Positions 35,590 to 44,397 of a stretch of 64,000 bases of DNA are shown here, one piece after another. The notes under the pieces are model-generated. The model did no database searches, had not been told where the DNA came from, and was given only the letters and a program-made list of their open reading frames with translations. The first letter of the stretch is position 1. Each line of letters starts with the position of its first letter. Both the position numbers and the translations under genes were made by a program. Source of the stretch: Arthrobacter sunyaminii (lineage in GTDB: Bacteria > Actinomycetota > Actinomycetes > Actinomycetales > Micrococcaceae); assembly GCF_018866305.1 (NCBI RefSeq), contig NZ_CP076456.1, positions 1,178,001 to 1,242,000 of the forward strand, written 5' to 3'.

Positions 35590-35735
35590 TTTACGCAGCG
35601 GCCGCCCGCCTCTCCGCCGGGAGCGGACGGGGCCCGCCGCGTTACCGTCATGCGGGTAGGCTGGAAGAAAAGCCCCGGGGTTCCTCAGTGAACTTCGGGT
35701 TATTTGCGTTGCCTCACGTCAAGGAGCCCCTCCCC

Positions 35736-38700
35736 ATGAGCCTGAACGGACTGCGCGCCGCCCTGGCCGAAGACCCGTCCTACGCACGGGTGCGAACCCT
35801 CGCCTCGCGCACCCCCGAGCGCCGCAGCGATGACCTGCAGATCGGCGCGCCGCAGGGCATGCGTGCGGCGCTGCTGGCGGAAATGGTGGACGGGCTCGCC
35901 GAAGCAGCCAACGACGCCGGAACCGCCAACGCTGCTTCCGCGCCTCCGGTGGTGCTCGCCGTGACGGCCACCGGCCGCGAAGCCGAGGACCTGGCCGCAG
36001 CGCTGCGCTCCTACCTGCCGCTGGCCGGCATCGAGGAGTTTCCGTCCTGGGAGACCCTGCCGCATGAACGCCTCTCGCCGCGCTCGGACACCGTGGGCCG
36101 GCGGCTGTCCGTCCTGCGCCGCCTTGCCCATCCCGAGGGCCATCCCATTCAGGTGATCGTGGCACCGGTGCGCGCCGTCGTCCAGCCGCTGGTCGGCGGG
36201 CTCGGCGACCTGCAGCCGGTGGCGCTGAAGGTGGGGGAGGAGCGGCCGTTCAACGACGTCGTCAAGGCCCTCTCCGAAGCCGCCTACGCCCGGGTGGACA
36301 TGGTCTCGCACCGCGGCGAGTTTGCCGTCCGCGGCGGCATCCTGGATGTCTTCCCGCCGACCGAGGACCATCCGATCCGCATTGATTTCTTCGGCGACGA
36401 AGTGGACTCGATGCGCTGGTTCGCCGTCGCCGACCAGCGCACCCTCACCGGCCCGCACATCACCCACCCCACCGAGCTGTACGCTCCGCCCTGCCGCGAA
36501 ATCCTGATCACCCCGTCGGTGATGCGTCGCGCCGCGAAGCTGCAGTCCCAGATGCCCGCCGCCGCGGACATGCTGGAGAAGATCGCCGGCGGCATCGCCG
36601 TCGAGGGCATGGAATCCCTGGCTCCGGTGCTGGTGGATGAAATGGTGCCGCTGATGGGCCAGCTGCCCGCCGGGTCATTGTCCGTGGTGATCGAACCCGA
36701 AAAGGTCCGCGCCCGCGCCCATGACCTGGCGGCCACCAACGAGGAATTCCTCGCCGCCGCGTGGGCCACAGCGTCCGACGGCGGCGCCGCACCTTTGGAT
36801 CTGTCCGCCGGGATCAGCGCGGATCTGGAGGCCGCGAGCTTCCGCTCCCTGGCCGACACCCGCTCCGCCGCCCTGGCCAACTCGGTGGGCTGGTGGTCCA
36901 TCACCTCCTTCAACCCGGACGATGAAACCGTCCTGGACATCGACACCCTGACCATCAACGCCCGCGAACCCCGCGGCTACCAGGGCGACGTGGCGGAGAT
37001 GATGGAATTCATCGGCTCCCGCGTGCGGGACGCCTGGCGCGTTGTCGTCGTCACCGAAGGCCCCGGCCCCGCCTCGCGTCTGGCCGAACTGTTCCGTGAC
37101 AATGACATTCCGGCCTCCCTGACCGAATCCCTGGACATCGAACCGGTGCCGGGCATCATCTCCATCACCACCGCCAGCGCCGGGCGCGGCTACGTCTTTG
37201 ACGGGCTGAAGACCGGGCTGCTGACCGAGGCTGATCTGCTTGGCCGGGCCAGCGCCTACTCCACCCGCGACATGCGCAAGATGCCCTCCAAGCGGCGCAA
37301 CGCCGTCGACCCCCTGCAGCTGCACGAGGGCGACTTTGTGGTGCACGAGCAGCACGGCGTGGGCAAGTTTGTGGAGCTGATCCAGCGGGCCACCGGCGCC
37401 GGGCAGAACAAGACCGTGCGCGAGTACCTGGTGCTCGAATACGCGCCGGCCAAGCGCGGCGGCCCCGGCGACCGGCTGTTTGTGCCCACGGACCAGCTGG
37501 ACCAGATCACCCGCTACGTGGGCGGGGAAACCCCGGTGCTGTCCAAGATGGGCGGCTCGGACTGGGCCAAGACCAAGTCCCGGGCCCGCAAGGCGGTCAA
37601 GGAAATTGCCGGGGAACTGATCCGGCTCTACTCCGCCCGGATGGCGTCCAAGGGACACGCGTTCGCGAAGGACACCCCGTGGCAGCGCGAGCTGGAAGAG
37701 GCCTTCCCGTACGTGGAAACCCCGGACCAGCTGACCACCATCAACGAGGTCAAGGCGGACATGGAGAAGGAAGTCCCGATGGACCGCCTGGTCTCCGGCG
37801 ACGTCGGCTACGGCAAAACCGAAATTGCGGTGCGCGCCGCGTTCAAGGCCGTGCAGGACGGCAAGCAGGTGGCGGTGCTTGTGCCCACCACGCTGCTGGC
37901 CCAGCAGCACATGGAAACCTTCGGTGAACGTTTCTCCGGCTTCCCCGTGCGGGTGGAATCCCTGTCCCGGTTCCAGACGGCCAAGCAGGCCAAGGAAACC
38001 ATCGAGGGCGTGAAGAACGGCTCGGTGGACGTGGTGATCGGCACGCACCGGCTGCTGTCCCAGGAGGTCCAGTTCAAGGACCTCGGCCTGGTGATCGTGG
38101 ACGAGGAACAGCGTTTCGGCGTGGAGCACAAGGAAGCGCTGAAGAAGATGCGCACCAACGTGGACGTCCTGGCGATGAGTGCGACGCCGATTCCGCGCAC
38201 CCTGGAAATGTCGCTGACCGGCATCCGGGAAACATCCACCCTGGCCACCCCGCCGGAGGAACGGCATCCGGTGCTGACCTATGTGGGCCCGTACACGGAC
38301 CGGCAGGCCTCAGCGGCCATCCGCCGCGAGCTGATGCGCGAAGGCCAGGTGTTCTTCGTGCACAACCGGGTGTCCTCCATCGACCGGACCGCCGCGCACC
38401 TGCAGGAGCTGGTCCCGGAGGCGCGCATCGCCGTCGCGCACGGACAGATGAGCGAATCCAAGCTCGAGCAGATCATCGTGGACTTCTGGGAGAAGCGTTT
38501 TGACGTGCTGGTGTGCACCACGATCATCGAGACCGGGCTGGACATTTCCAATGCCAACACCCTCATCGTGGACCGGGCGGACCACTTCGGCCTGTCCCAG
38601 CTGCACCAGCTGCGCGGACGTGTGGGCCGCGGGCGGGAACGCGCGTACGCGTACTTCCTGTATCCCTCGGAGAAGCCGCTGGGCGAGGTGGCGCTGGAGC

Positions 38701-39353
38701 GGCTCAAGGCCGTGGCCACGCACAACGAGCTCGGCGCCGGTATGCAGCTGGCCATGAAGGACCTGGAAATCCGCGGCGCCGGCAACCTGCTCGGCGGGGA
38801 ACAGTCCGGCCACATCGCAGGGGTGGGCTTTGACCTGTACATCCGGCTGGTGGGCGAAGCCGTGGCAGATTACCGCGGCGAGGCCGAGGAGAAGGCCGCG
38901 GAAATGAAAATCGAGCTGCCGGTCAACGCGCACCTGCCGCACGAGTATGTGCCGGGGGAGCGGCTGCGGCTGGAGGCTTACCGCAAGCTGGCCTCAGCGG
39001 TGACGTACGAGGCGATTGACGAGGTGCTCGCCGAGCTGGTGGACCGCTACGGCGAGCCCCCGCAGGCCGTGCAGAACCTCATCGACGTGGCCCGTTTCCG
39101 GGTGGGTGCCCGCGAGGCCGGGCTGACCGATGTGGCACTGCAGGGCAACTTCATCAAGTTTGCTCCGGCGGACCTGCCCGAGTCCCGCGTGATGAGGCTG
39201 CAGCGGATGTACCCCGGGGCCTCGGTGAAGCCGGCCCTGAATGCGGTGCTGGTGCCCAAGCCCAAGACCGCCCGGATTGGCGGACGGGATTTGGTGGATG
39301 CCGAAATCCTGGCCTGGGCGCAGCAGGTGGTGGACGCGGTTTTCAAGGAGTGA
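35736..39353 (+). CDS. mfd: Transcription-repair coupling factor Mfd
   Basis: 1205 residues. It removes stalled RNA polymerase and recruits the nucleotide excision repair proteins. Order: UvrB-like N-terminus (SWETLPHERLSP), RNA-polymerase-interacting domain (DFVVHEQHGVGKF near 530), then the translocase with Walker A GDVGYGKTE (about 688), the DEEQRF box (about 788), SATPIPRTLEMS, GRVGRG and the C-terminal TRCF domain. ATG 35736 is chosen because AAGGAG precedes it and the family begins here; the frame is open further upstream. Length is normal. Confidence 0.95.
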   Translation: MSLNGLRAALAEDPSYARVRTLASRTPERRSDDLQIGAPQGMRAALLAEMVDGLAEAANDAGTANAASAPPVVLAVTATGREAEDLAAALRSYLPLAGIEEFPSWETLPHERLSPRSDTVGRRLSVLRRLAHPEGHPIQVIVAPVRAVVQPLVGGLGDLQPVALKVGEERPFNDVVKALSEAAYARVDMVSHRGEFAVRGGILDVFPPTEDHPIRIDFFGDEVDSMRWFAVADQRTLTGPHITHPTELYAPPCREILITPSVMRRAAKLQSQMPAAADMLEKIAGGIAVEGMESLAPVLVDEMVPLMGQLPAGSLSVVIEPEKVRARAHDLAATNEEFLAAAWATASDGGAAPLDLSAGISADLEAASFRSLADTRSAALANSVGWWSITSFNPDDETVLDIDTLTINAREPRGYQGDVAEMMEFIGSRVRDAWRVVVVTEGPGPASRLAELFRDNDIPASLTESLDIEPVPGIISITTASAGRGYVFDGLKTGLLTEADLLGRASAYSTRDMRKMPSKRRNAVDPLQLHEGDFVVHEQHGVGKFVELIQRATGAGQNKTVREYLVLEYAPAKRGGPGDRLFVPTDQLDQITRYVGGETPVLSKMGGSDWAKTKSRARKAVKEIAGELIRLYSARMASKGHAFAKDTPWQRELEEAFPYVETPDQLTTINEVKADMEKEVPMDRLVSGDVGYGKTEIAVRAAFKAVQDGKQVAVLVPTTLLAQQHMETFGERFSGFPVRVESLSRFQTAKQAKETIEGVKNGSVDVVIGTHRLLSQEVQFKDLGLVIVDEEQRFGVEHKEALKKMRTNVDVLAMSATPIPRTLEMSLTGIRETSTLATPPEERHPVLTYVGPYTDRQASAAIRRELMREGQVFFVHNRVSSIDRTAAHLQELVPEARIAVAHGQMSESKLEQIIVDFWEKRFDVLVCTTIIETGLDISNANTLIVDRADHFGLSQLHQLRGRVGRGRERAYAYFLYPSEKPLGEVALERLKAVATHNELGAGMQLAMKDLEIRGAGNLLGGEQSGHIAGVGFDLYIRLVGEAVADYRGEAEEKAAEMKIELPVNAHLPHEYVPGERLRLEAYRKLASAVTYEAIDEVLAELVDRYGEPPQAVQNLIDVARFRVGAREAGLTDVALQGNFIKFAPADLPESRVMRLQRMYPGASVKPALNAVLVPKPKTARIGGRDLVDAEILAWAQQVVDAVFKE

Positions 39354-39398
39354 ACAGGTGGCCGGGGCGTCGGACGGGGCGTCCCGGCCACCGCCCGG

Positions 39399-39542
39399 TT
39401 AGACCGGCTGGGTAAGCGCCACAATGAAAACGGCCACGCACATTACTGCGGTGGCAATGACAATCCCGTAGCCGATGCGCATGGTGCGCTGCTGACGGGC
39501 ACGGTCCTGGCGCCATTCCCGGCGCGTCATAGTGGTGCTCAT
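39399..39542 (-). CDS. Small single-pass membrane protein
   Basis: 47 residues. A basic N-terminus (TRREWRQDRARQQR) precedes one hydrophobic segment from about 24 to 43. No strong ribosome site precedes ATG 39542. Its plan echoes the small protein at 3186-3335. Convergent with mfd. Function unknown. Confidence 0.5.
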   Translation of the reverse strand: MSTTMTRREWRQDRARQQRTMRIGYGIVIATAVMCVAVFIVALTQPV

Positions 39543-39673
39543 GGAATCGAATATAGGAGACCGGCTTACCGGTTTCTTAGCGTAGTGAGTACGTGGATGC
39601 CTGCCGGAAGTACGCGTTAATCACTTGGAACGGGGCCTGTTGGGGGCCCAGGGCTGGTATTTGCCCGTTAAAC

Positions 39674-39715
39674 ACGTTTGCACGCAGCCGGTCCGGCTGC
39701 GTGCAAACGTTTTTT
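39674..39715. terminator. Strong intrinsic terminator, T-run on the plus strand
   Basis: A 16-bp stem (39674-39689/39695-39710) with a 5-nt loop ends in six T on the plus strand. On the minus strand it lies right after the gene at 39729, so it may serve both strands. The nearest plus-strand gene, mfd, ends 320 bp earlier. Confidence 0.85.
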
Positions 39716-39728
39716 GAAGAGGCTGCTG

Positions 39729-39980
39729 CTACTTGCCGGCAACCCGGCCTTCGGCCAGTTCCTTGGCCGTATCCGAACGGCCCGTCACGAACGGCACGAA
39801 GTACGCCAGCGTACCCAGAGCCAGGCAGATCACCATCGGCCAGACGTTGTCCAGGCTCAGCCAGCTCAGCGAGTAAAGGCCAACGGCAAAGATCGCCAGG
39901 AAGATGATAAAGGTGACGAGGTTGCTGACAAGGTGCCCTTCACCCGAGTGCGTGGGCTGCTTGGACCGTGTTCCTGCCAT
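39729..39980 (-). CDS. Small two-helix membrane protein
   Basis: 83 residues with two hydrophobic segments (LVTFIIFLAIFAVGLYSLSW and VWPMVICLALGTLAYFVPF) and short polar ends. GGAG lies 6 nt before ATG 39980. Family not recognised. Downstream of deoC on the same strand with a 40-bp gap, so likely one transcript ending at the hairpin at 39674. Confidence 0.65.
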   Translation of the reverse strand: MAGTRSKQPTHSGEGHLVSNLVTFIIFLAIFAVGLYSLSWLSLDNVWPMVICLALGTLAYFVPFVTGRSDTAKELAEGRVAGK

Positions 39981-40019
39981 GGTGTTCTCCGTTTCAAAAA
40001 GATTTCAGTAGCCGGCGGA

Positions 40020-40694
40020 TCAGTAGTCCGACGCGGCGTTCCCACCCTTAACAATAGCGATACCGGAGCTCGCTCCGATACGCGTGGCACCGGCGTCGAT
40101 CATTGCCTGCGCATCTTCGCGCGAACGGACACCTCCCGAAGCCTTGACCCCGAGGTCCGGTCCAACGGTCTTGCGCATGAGGGCAACGTCCTCCACGGTG
40201 GCTCCGCCGCCGTTGAATCCGGTGGACGTTTTCACGAAATCCGCTCCGGCTTCCACTGCTGCCTCGCAGGCCAGGACCTTCTGCTCGTCGGTGAGCAGCG
40301 CCGTTTCAATGATGACCTTCAGGATGCCGTTGCCGGTGTGAACCTCGTCGGCCACGGCGGCAATGTCGCGGACCAGGGCGTCCCGGTCTCCGCGGCGGGC
40401 GGCGGCGATGTCGATGACCATGTCAATCTCGTCAGCGCCGTCCTGGAGTGCACCCCGGGCTTCGAACACCTTCACTTCGGTGGTGGTGGCGCCCAGCGGG
40501 AAGCCGATGACCGAGCAGGTCAGGACGCCGCTGCCCTTGAGCGCGGTGCGAACGGTGCCGACCCACAGCGGGTTGACGCAAACGGACTTGAAACCGTATT
40601 CGGCGGCTTCGGCGCAGACTTTTAGGATGTCCTCACGGCTCGCCTCGGGTTTGAGGAGCGTGTGGTCAATGTACGAGGCAATGGCTGTAGACAT
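40020..40694 (-). CDS. deoC: Deoxyribose-phosphate aldolase
   Basis: Cleaves 2-deoxyribose-5-phosphate to glyceraldehyde-3-phosphate and acetaldehyde in nucleoside catabolism. About 224 residues from ATG 40694 (a further ATG at 40703 is possible). Class I aldolase motifs: [26 protein letters not shown], and the Schiff-base Lys in DFVKTSTGF, followed by GVKASGGVR. With the phosphosugar mutase at 44398 and purine nucleoside phosphorylase at 46202 it forms a nucleoside salvage set, interrupted by the accessory block at 40.7-44.4 kb. Confidence 0.93.
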   Translation of the reverse strand: MSTAIASYIDHTLLKPEASREDILKVCAEAAEYGFKSVCVNPLWVGTVRTALKGSGVLTCSVIGFPLGATTTEVKVFEARGALQDGADEIDMVIDIAAARRGDRDALVRDIAAVADEVHTGNGILKVIIETALLTDEQKVLACEAAVEAGADFVKTSTGFNGGGATVEDVALMRKTVGPDLGVKASGGVRSREDAQAMIDAGATRIGASSGIAIVKGGNAASDY

Positions 40695-40742
40695 GCCAAC
40701 CATCTTGCCACAGGAGGGGTGCCGTTGGGCCCTGGAAAGACT

Positions 40743-40780
40743 ATGGCCGGGTAAACGTCTTTCGACGCTGACCCGGCCAT
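40743..40780. terminator. Hairpin isolating the small peptide gene from deoC
   Basis: ATGGCCGGGT/ACCCGGCCAT arms (10 bp) continue past a small internal loop into CGTC/GACG. A T-rich stretch follows on the plus strand. It lies 8 nt past the stop of the secreted peptide gene and 48 bp before deoC, so the peptide gene has its own transcript. Confidence 0.75.
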
Positions 40781-40788
40781 TTTGTTAC

Positions 40789-40932
40789 CTACGGGAAAAT
40801 GATGGGAAACATCGTCGTCAGCGGATTTACTACAGACGCTCCCAGGCTGAGTGTTGCTGCCGACGCGGGTGCTGCTGCGCCAGCGACGGCGATTGTGGTG
40901 GCAAGAAGCAGAGCGGATGCCAGTTTTTTCAT
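40789..40932 (-). CDS. Short secreted peptide (candidate pheromone precursor)
   Basis: 47 residues from ATG 40932, with a strong GGAGG 5 nt upstream. A clear Sec signal peptide (MKKLASALLLATTIAVAGAA) ends with an APASA-A site, leaving about 21-22 mature residues: ATLSLGASVVNPLTTMFPII plus FP. The mature part is hydrophobic with no Cys. It is divergent from a TPR-only protein gene and closed by its own terminator. This is the arrangement of RRNPP pheromone precursors, whose active form is a C-terminal 5-8 residue peptide. The coding call is good; the signalling role is inference. Confidence 0.72.
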   Translation of the reverse strand: MKKLASALLLATTIAVAGAAAPASAATLSLGASVVNPLTTMFPIIFP

Positions 40933-41137
40933 TGAGTCCTCCAAGTAGTAAATAACGACAAAGTAAAGTCTCGCTGAAGCAAGCGAATAAATCGATAGGT
41001 TGGAGGTAAAATCTATGGTCATTTTTTTCAGTATCCAAAGTGTAAGATTCGATGCACTTCAGTTTTATGACGGGGACGCTCGCGGCGGCCCGCCTGGAGT
41101 ACTGTAGGCGGAACAAGTCTTGTAATGAGCGAGTTAG

Positions 41138-42181
41138 GTGCAGTGGGAATTGGACAACTCTGTCGATCAAATGCTGAACGAGTATCGGGCACGCCTGCAC
41201 TGGGACCGCCGCGAGTATAAGGCGGCCTTAGGCCATGCAACGGCGGCGGCCGGTGAAGCCCTCATTAAAGAGGACATCACCGGGTATTGGCGCATGACAC
41301 TCCTGCTGGCGGAATGCCAAATGGAGCTGGGTCTGATTCAGGAATTCGCTACGAGCACCAAGGCACTGTCGGAAAGCTCGGCGCTGCAAGGTGATCAGGC
41401 AATGGTTGCGCGGGCCAAAGCCCTGTATTCAAGAGCGTTGGAGAGCTTGGGGCACATAGGCGAGTCCCTTGTCGTCGCTCAAGAAGCAGCGGCAATAGAA
41501 CTCAATGAACCTTCGGACACCGTGGACGAAATCGAGATGCTGCATGGTCTCGTCGCCGCTCTCGCTGAGAGCGACAAAGCCAGCGAGGCCTGGCCACACG
41601 CACTGAGGCTTGCAGCCCTGGCCGGGCAGCAGGACGATCAACATATCGCCGGCAAGGCGTACTGGGCAGTTGGCAACGTTGCGTTCCTGAACGGTGACGC
41701 TGAGAACGGTATTCGATACCATAAACTGGCCGCTGAAAATCTCGCCCCGGATAATGACGTGAATACGTGGGCATTTTTCAACAAAGGGTCCGCCCAAGCG
41801 CGTCTCTCAGCAGGCATAGCGGACCAAGAAACCCTCGAATGCATTGAACGGGCTGAGCTGGCCAACTCAGTTACCGGCGGAAGCCCACTCATGGAACTGG
41901 AGCTTTCCACTGCCCGGGCACAGTGGCTCGTATCCAACAACGGTGCTGAGGAAGCCGTGGCCTGCGTTCAGCAAATACTTGACCAGCGGGAACTTCTGCC
42001 CGAACATTTGCTTGCGGACGTGGAATACGTTGCAGCCCTTGCTTTGCATGAGCTCGGGCGGAATGATGAAGCCTTGGCTGCAGCGGTTCATTCCGAAAAA
42101 GTCTTCATTGCGCACGGTGGCCGACGCCGGGCGCTGGAGGTCCGCAGCATCATTGACAGCATTAATGCCGGCAGTCACTGA
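41138..42181 (+). CDS. TPR-repeat protein (RRNPP-receptor-like, no HTH)
   Basis: 347 residues from GTG 41138; in-frame stops just upstream rule out a longer protein in this frame. The whole chain is helical with TPR-like pairs: EYRARLHWDRREYKAALGHA, AKALYSRALESLGHIGESL, AYWAVGNVAFLNGDAENGIR and VAALALHELGRNDEALAA. No helix-turn-helix, signal peptide or membrane segment. TPR-only receptors such as Rap bind short peptides and partner proteins rather than DNA. A 205-bp divergent gap links it to the secreted peptide gene. It could instead be a generic scaffold or the remnant of a larger HTH-TPR regulator. Confidence 0.7.
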   Translation: MQWELDNSVDQMLNEYRARLHWDRREYKAALGHATAAAGEALIKEDITGYWRMTLLLAECQMELGLIQEFATSTKALSESSALQGDQAMVARAKALYSRALESLGHIGESLVVAQEAAAIELNEPSDTVDEIEMLHGLVAALAESDKASEAWPHALRLAALAGQQDDQHIAGKAYWAVGNVAFLNGDAENGIRYHKLAAENLAPDNDVNTWAFFNKGSAQARLSAGIADQETLECIERAELANSVTGGSPLMELELSTARAQWLVSNNGAEEAVACVQQILDQRELLPEHLLADVEYVAALALHELGRNDEALAAAVHSEKVFIAHGGRRRALEVRSIIDSINAGSH

Positions 42182-42290
42182 TCGGAAAAAGCACGTGCGG
42201 GGCTAGTAAGCATCAATTTCGGGAGTAGGCGCGGGGCACGACACTGCAGCGGCATCGCGCAGCTACTTTCCGGCGCTTCTGGGGGGAAGC

Positions 42291-42770
42291 ATGACACAGC
42301 AACGATCGGTCGAAAGAACAGTCTGGAATGACTGTCCGGATGAGCGTTCTTCAGGCACAGGTACGGGCGCGGGGGTTTACGGGTGCGGATGTGCTCCGGC
42401 GCCGGACAAAGGGCCGAGGGTGGACGTGTCCATGGCGCCCGACGGACACATTGTGCTGGTCCTCCCGCCCGGCGAAGTAGTCACCGGAACCATGGCCGCA
42501 GCGGCGAATGACGAAGTGGGGCGGCTGGCAGGCATCAGGAAGATGCCGATGCTGCTGGTCCTGACCGGCGTTGAAGCTGTCACCAGGAGTGCGCGCACTG
42601 TGTTCAGCAGCGCTCAGTCGCTGGCCGCCGTCGCGGTTCTCGGCATGACGCCCGTGGACCGTGTCATCGCCAACTTCCTCCTGGGCGGAACCGTTCAGCC
42701 CTGCCCCACCCGCTACTTCTCCTCTGAACAGGAAGCCCTGGGCTGGCTGAAGAGGAAAAGCGTTGCCTGA
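42291..42770 (+). CDS. DUF7793/STAS-like protein coupled to a c-di-GMP enzyme
   Basis: 159 residues. The N-terminal 45 residues are low-complexity and Cys/Gly-rich (GVYGCGCAPAPDKG). The remaining domain, from about DVSMAPDGHIVLVLPPGE through KMPMLLVLTGVEAVTRSAR to RYFSSEQEALGWLKR, has the alternating strand-helix order of the STAS/SpoIIAA-like DUF7793 family. GGGGGAAGC precedes ATG 42291. The stop overlaps the TTG start of the GGDEF-EAL gene, so the proteins are made together; it may be a small regulatory partner. Family name assigned from memory. Confidence 0.6.
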   Translation: MTQQRSVERTVWNDCPDERSSGTGTGAGVYGCGCAPAPDKGPRVDVSMAPDGHIVLVLPPGEVVTGTMAAAANDEVGRLAGIRKMPMLLVLTGVEAVTRSARTVFSSAQSLAAVAVLGMTPVDRVIANFLLGGTVQPCPTRYFSSEQEALGWLKRKSVA

Positions 42771-44385
42771 TGCCCGGCGCGGGACACCGGCTGCGCCGGA
42801 CATCGCACCGGAAACGCCGCAAGTCGCCCGCCGTCCGCCGGGAGAAGACGACCGCCTGAGTCAAGTTGTCGAAGGCATCATCCGAATAGCGTCAGGCGAT
42901 CTCAGCACGCACATCCCCGTCTCCAAGGCCCGGGACCAGGTGGACGCCGTCATCACGGGCATCAACCTGCTGGCCGATGAACTCAACGAGGTCTACGCCG
43001 CTTTTGAAGAGCGGGTGGAAACACGCACCCGCGAGCTGCGCGAAGCACACCTGACCATGCAGAAGATGGCTATGACCGATCCGCTCACAGGCATCGGCAA
43101 TCGCTCATCCCTGCACGAGGCGCTGACTGCTGCGGTCGCCAACCGCAGGGACGGCCAGCCGGGGCCGGCCGTCCTCCTGCTTGACCTGGACGGTTTCAAG
43201 GAGGTCAATGACAGTCTGGGGCATGATTCCGGGGACCTGGTACTGATCGAGATTGCCGCACGGCTGGTGGCGGCGGCCGGCCCCGGCAGCGTTGTGGCAC
43301 GCCTGGGCGGGGATGAGTTTGCCGTGCTGCTGCCGGTCTCCACCGTCCAGCAGGCACGCGGCACAGCGCTGAAAATCATGGACTCCCTCAAGCAGCGCAT
43401 CCCGTTGGAGGACATCGATGCCTGGACCGGAGCCAGCATCGGGATCCATCTGGCGCAGCCCCGGGAAGACGCCAGTGCCATCATGCTGCGTGCGGACACT
43501 GCCATGTATGCGGCCAAGGAGGACGTTCACCGGCGGATCAAAGTGTTTGAGCCGGTGATGCTGTACCGCAGGCAGCTGCGCCGCCAAACAGCGCGCGAGC
43601 TTCGCCAGGCCGTTTCGAACGGTGAGCTGTTCCTGGAATACCAGCCCGTGGTGGAGTTGCAGAGCGGCCGGCTGCAGGGCGTTGAAGCGTTGGTGCGGTG
43701 GAACCATCCCAGCCGCGGTTTGGTGATGCCGGATGACTTCATCCCGCTGGCCGAAGAGACGGGGCTGATTGTCGGAATCGGCCGCTGGGTGCTGCACACC
43801 GCGCTGCAGCAGCTTGCACAGTGGCGCCGGCTGCTGCCCGCCGATAGGAAATTCCTGCTCCGGGTCAATCTGGCGGCCTCGGAACTGCAGAGCATGGATC
43901 TGGTGGACTTCGTGCGCGGCTCCCTGCGCAAAACGGGAGCTGAACCCGGGGAACTGGTCCTCGAGATTACCGAAAGCGCTCTTCTCTCGGGCGGTGACGT
44001 GGAGACCTACTCGCTGCGCTCCCTGCAGGCGCTGGGCGTTGGCCTGGAAATCGATGACTTCGGCACCGGCTATTCCTCCATCAGCTACCTGCACCGGCTG
44101 CCGGTGGACACGGTCAAGGTGGACCGGTCACTGATTTCGGACATGGCCGACGACGACGGCCAGCTGAGGTTTGTGGCGGCGGTCCACAACCTGATCCGTG
44201 CCGCCGGCATGGATGCCGTCTTTGAAGGCATTGAAACCGCCAAGCAGGCACGGCAGCTGCAGGAGATGGGTTGCTGCTGCGGGCAGGGCTACTACTTCAG
44301 CAGGCCGCTTCCCGCGGTCCAGGTGACCGACCTGCTGCGGGAGGGGCGCACCCTCCCGCAGGCCGTCGTCGTTCTTCCCGGGTAA
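42763..44385 (+). CDS. GGDEF-EAL cyclic di-GMP enzyme, no membrane segment
   Basis: 540 residues from TTG 42763 (AGAGGA upstream, 8-bp overlap with the previous gene). An N-terminal HAMP-like helix pair (LSQVVEGIIRIASGDLSTHI) and coiled coil lead to GGDEF (LGGDEFAVLLP, about 182), then EAL (GVEALVRWNHP, about 307). EAL catalytic residues are kept: NLAASEL, DDFGTGYSS, VKVDRS, FEGIETAKQ, GQGYYFSRP. Both domains look active, so it may make and degrade c-di-GMP. No RxxD inhibitory site precedes GGDEF. No transmembrane part despite the HAMP-like start, so input probably comes from a partner protein. Confidence 0.87.
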   Translation: MPDARRGTPAAPDIAPETPQVARRPPGEDDRLSQVVEGIIRIASGDLSTHIPVSKARDQVDAVITGINLLADELNEVYAAFEERVETRTRELREAHLTMQKMAMTDPLTGIGNRSSLHEALTAAVANRRDGQPGPAVLLLDLDGFKEVNDSLGHDSGDLVLIEIAARLVAAAGPGSVVARLGGDEFAVLLPVSTVQQARGTALKIMDSLKQRIPLEDIDAWTGASIGIHLAQPREDASAIMLRADTAMYAAKEDVHRRIKVFEPVMLYRRQLRRQTARELRQAVSNGELFLEYQPVVELQSGRLQGVEALVRWNHPSRGLVMPDDFIPLAEETGLIVGIGRWVLHTALQQLAQWRRLLPADRKFLLRVNLAASELQSMDLVDFVRGSLRKTGAEPGELVLEITESALLSGGDVETYSLRSLQALGVGLEIDDFGTGYSSISYLHRLPVDTVKVDRSLISDMADDDGQLRFVAAVHNLIRAAGMDAVFEGIETAKQARQLQEMGCCCGQGYYFSRPLPAVQVTDLLREGRTLPQAVVVLPG

Positions 44386-44397
44386 CTCCTGCCGGCG

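Noticed and set aside
36675..38267. 530-residue minus-strand frame opposite mfd
   Set aside because: Shadow of mfd, with no recognisable motif.
41023..41137. HTH domain missing from the TPR protein, possibly upstream in another frame
   Set aside because: The frame starting at ATG about 41072 gives a short basic peptide that does not match an XRE helix-turn-helix and stops soon after the TPR start.
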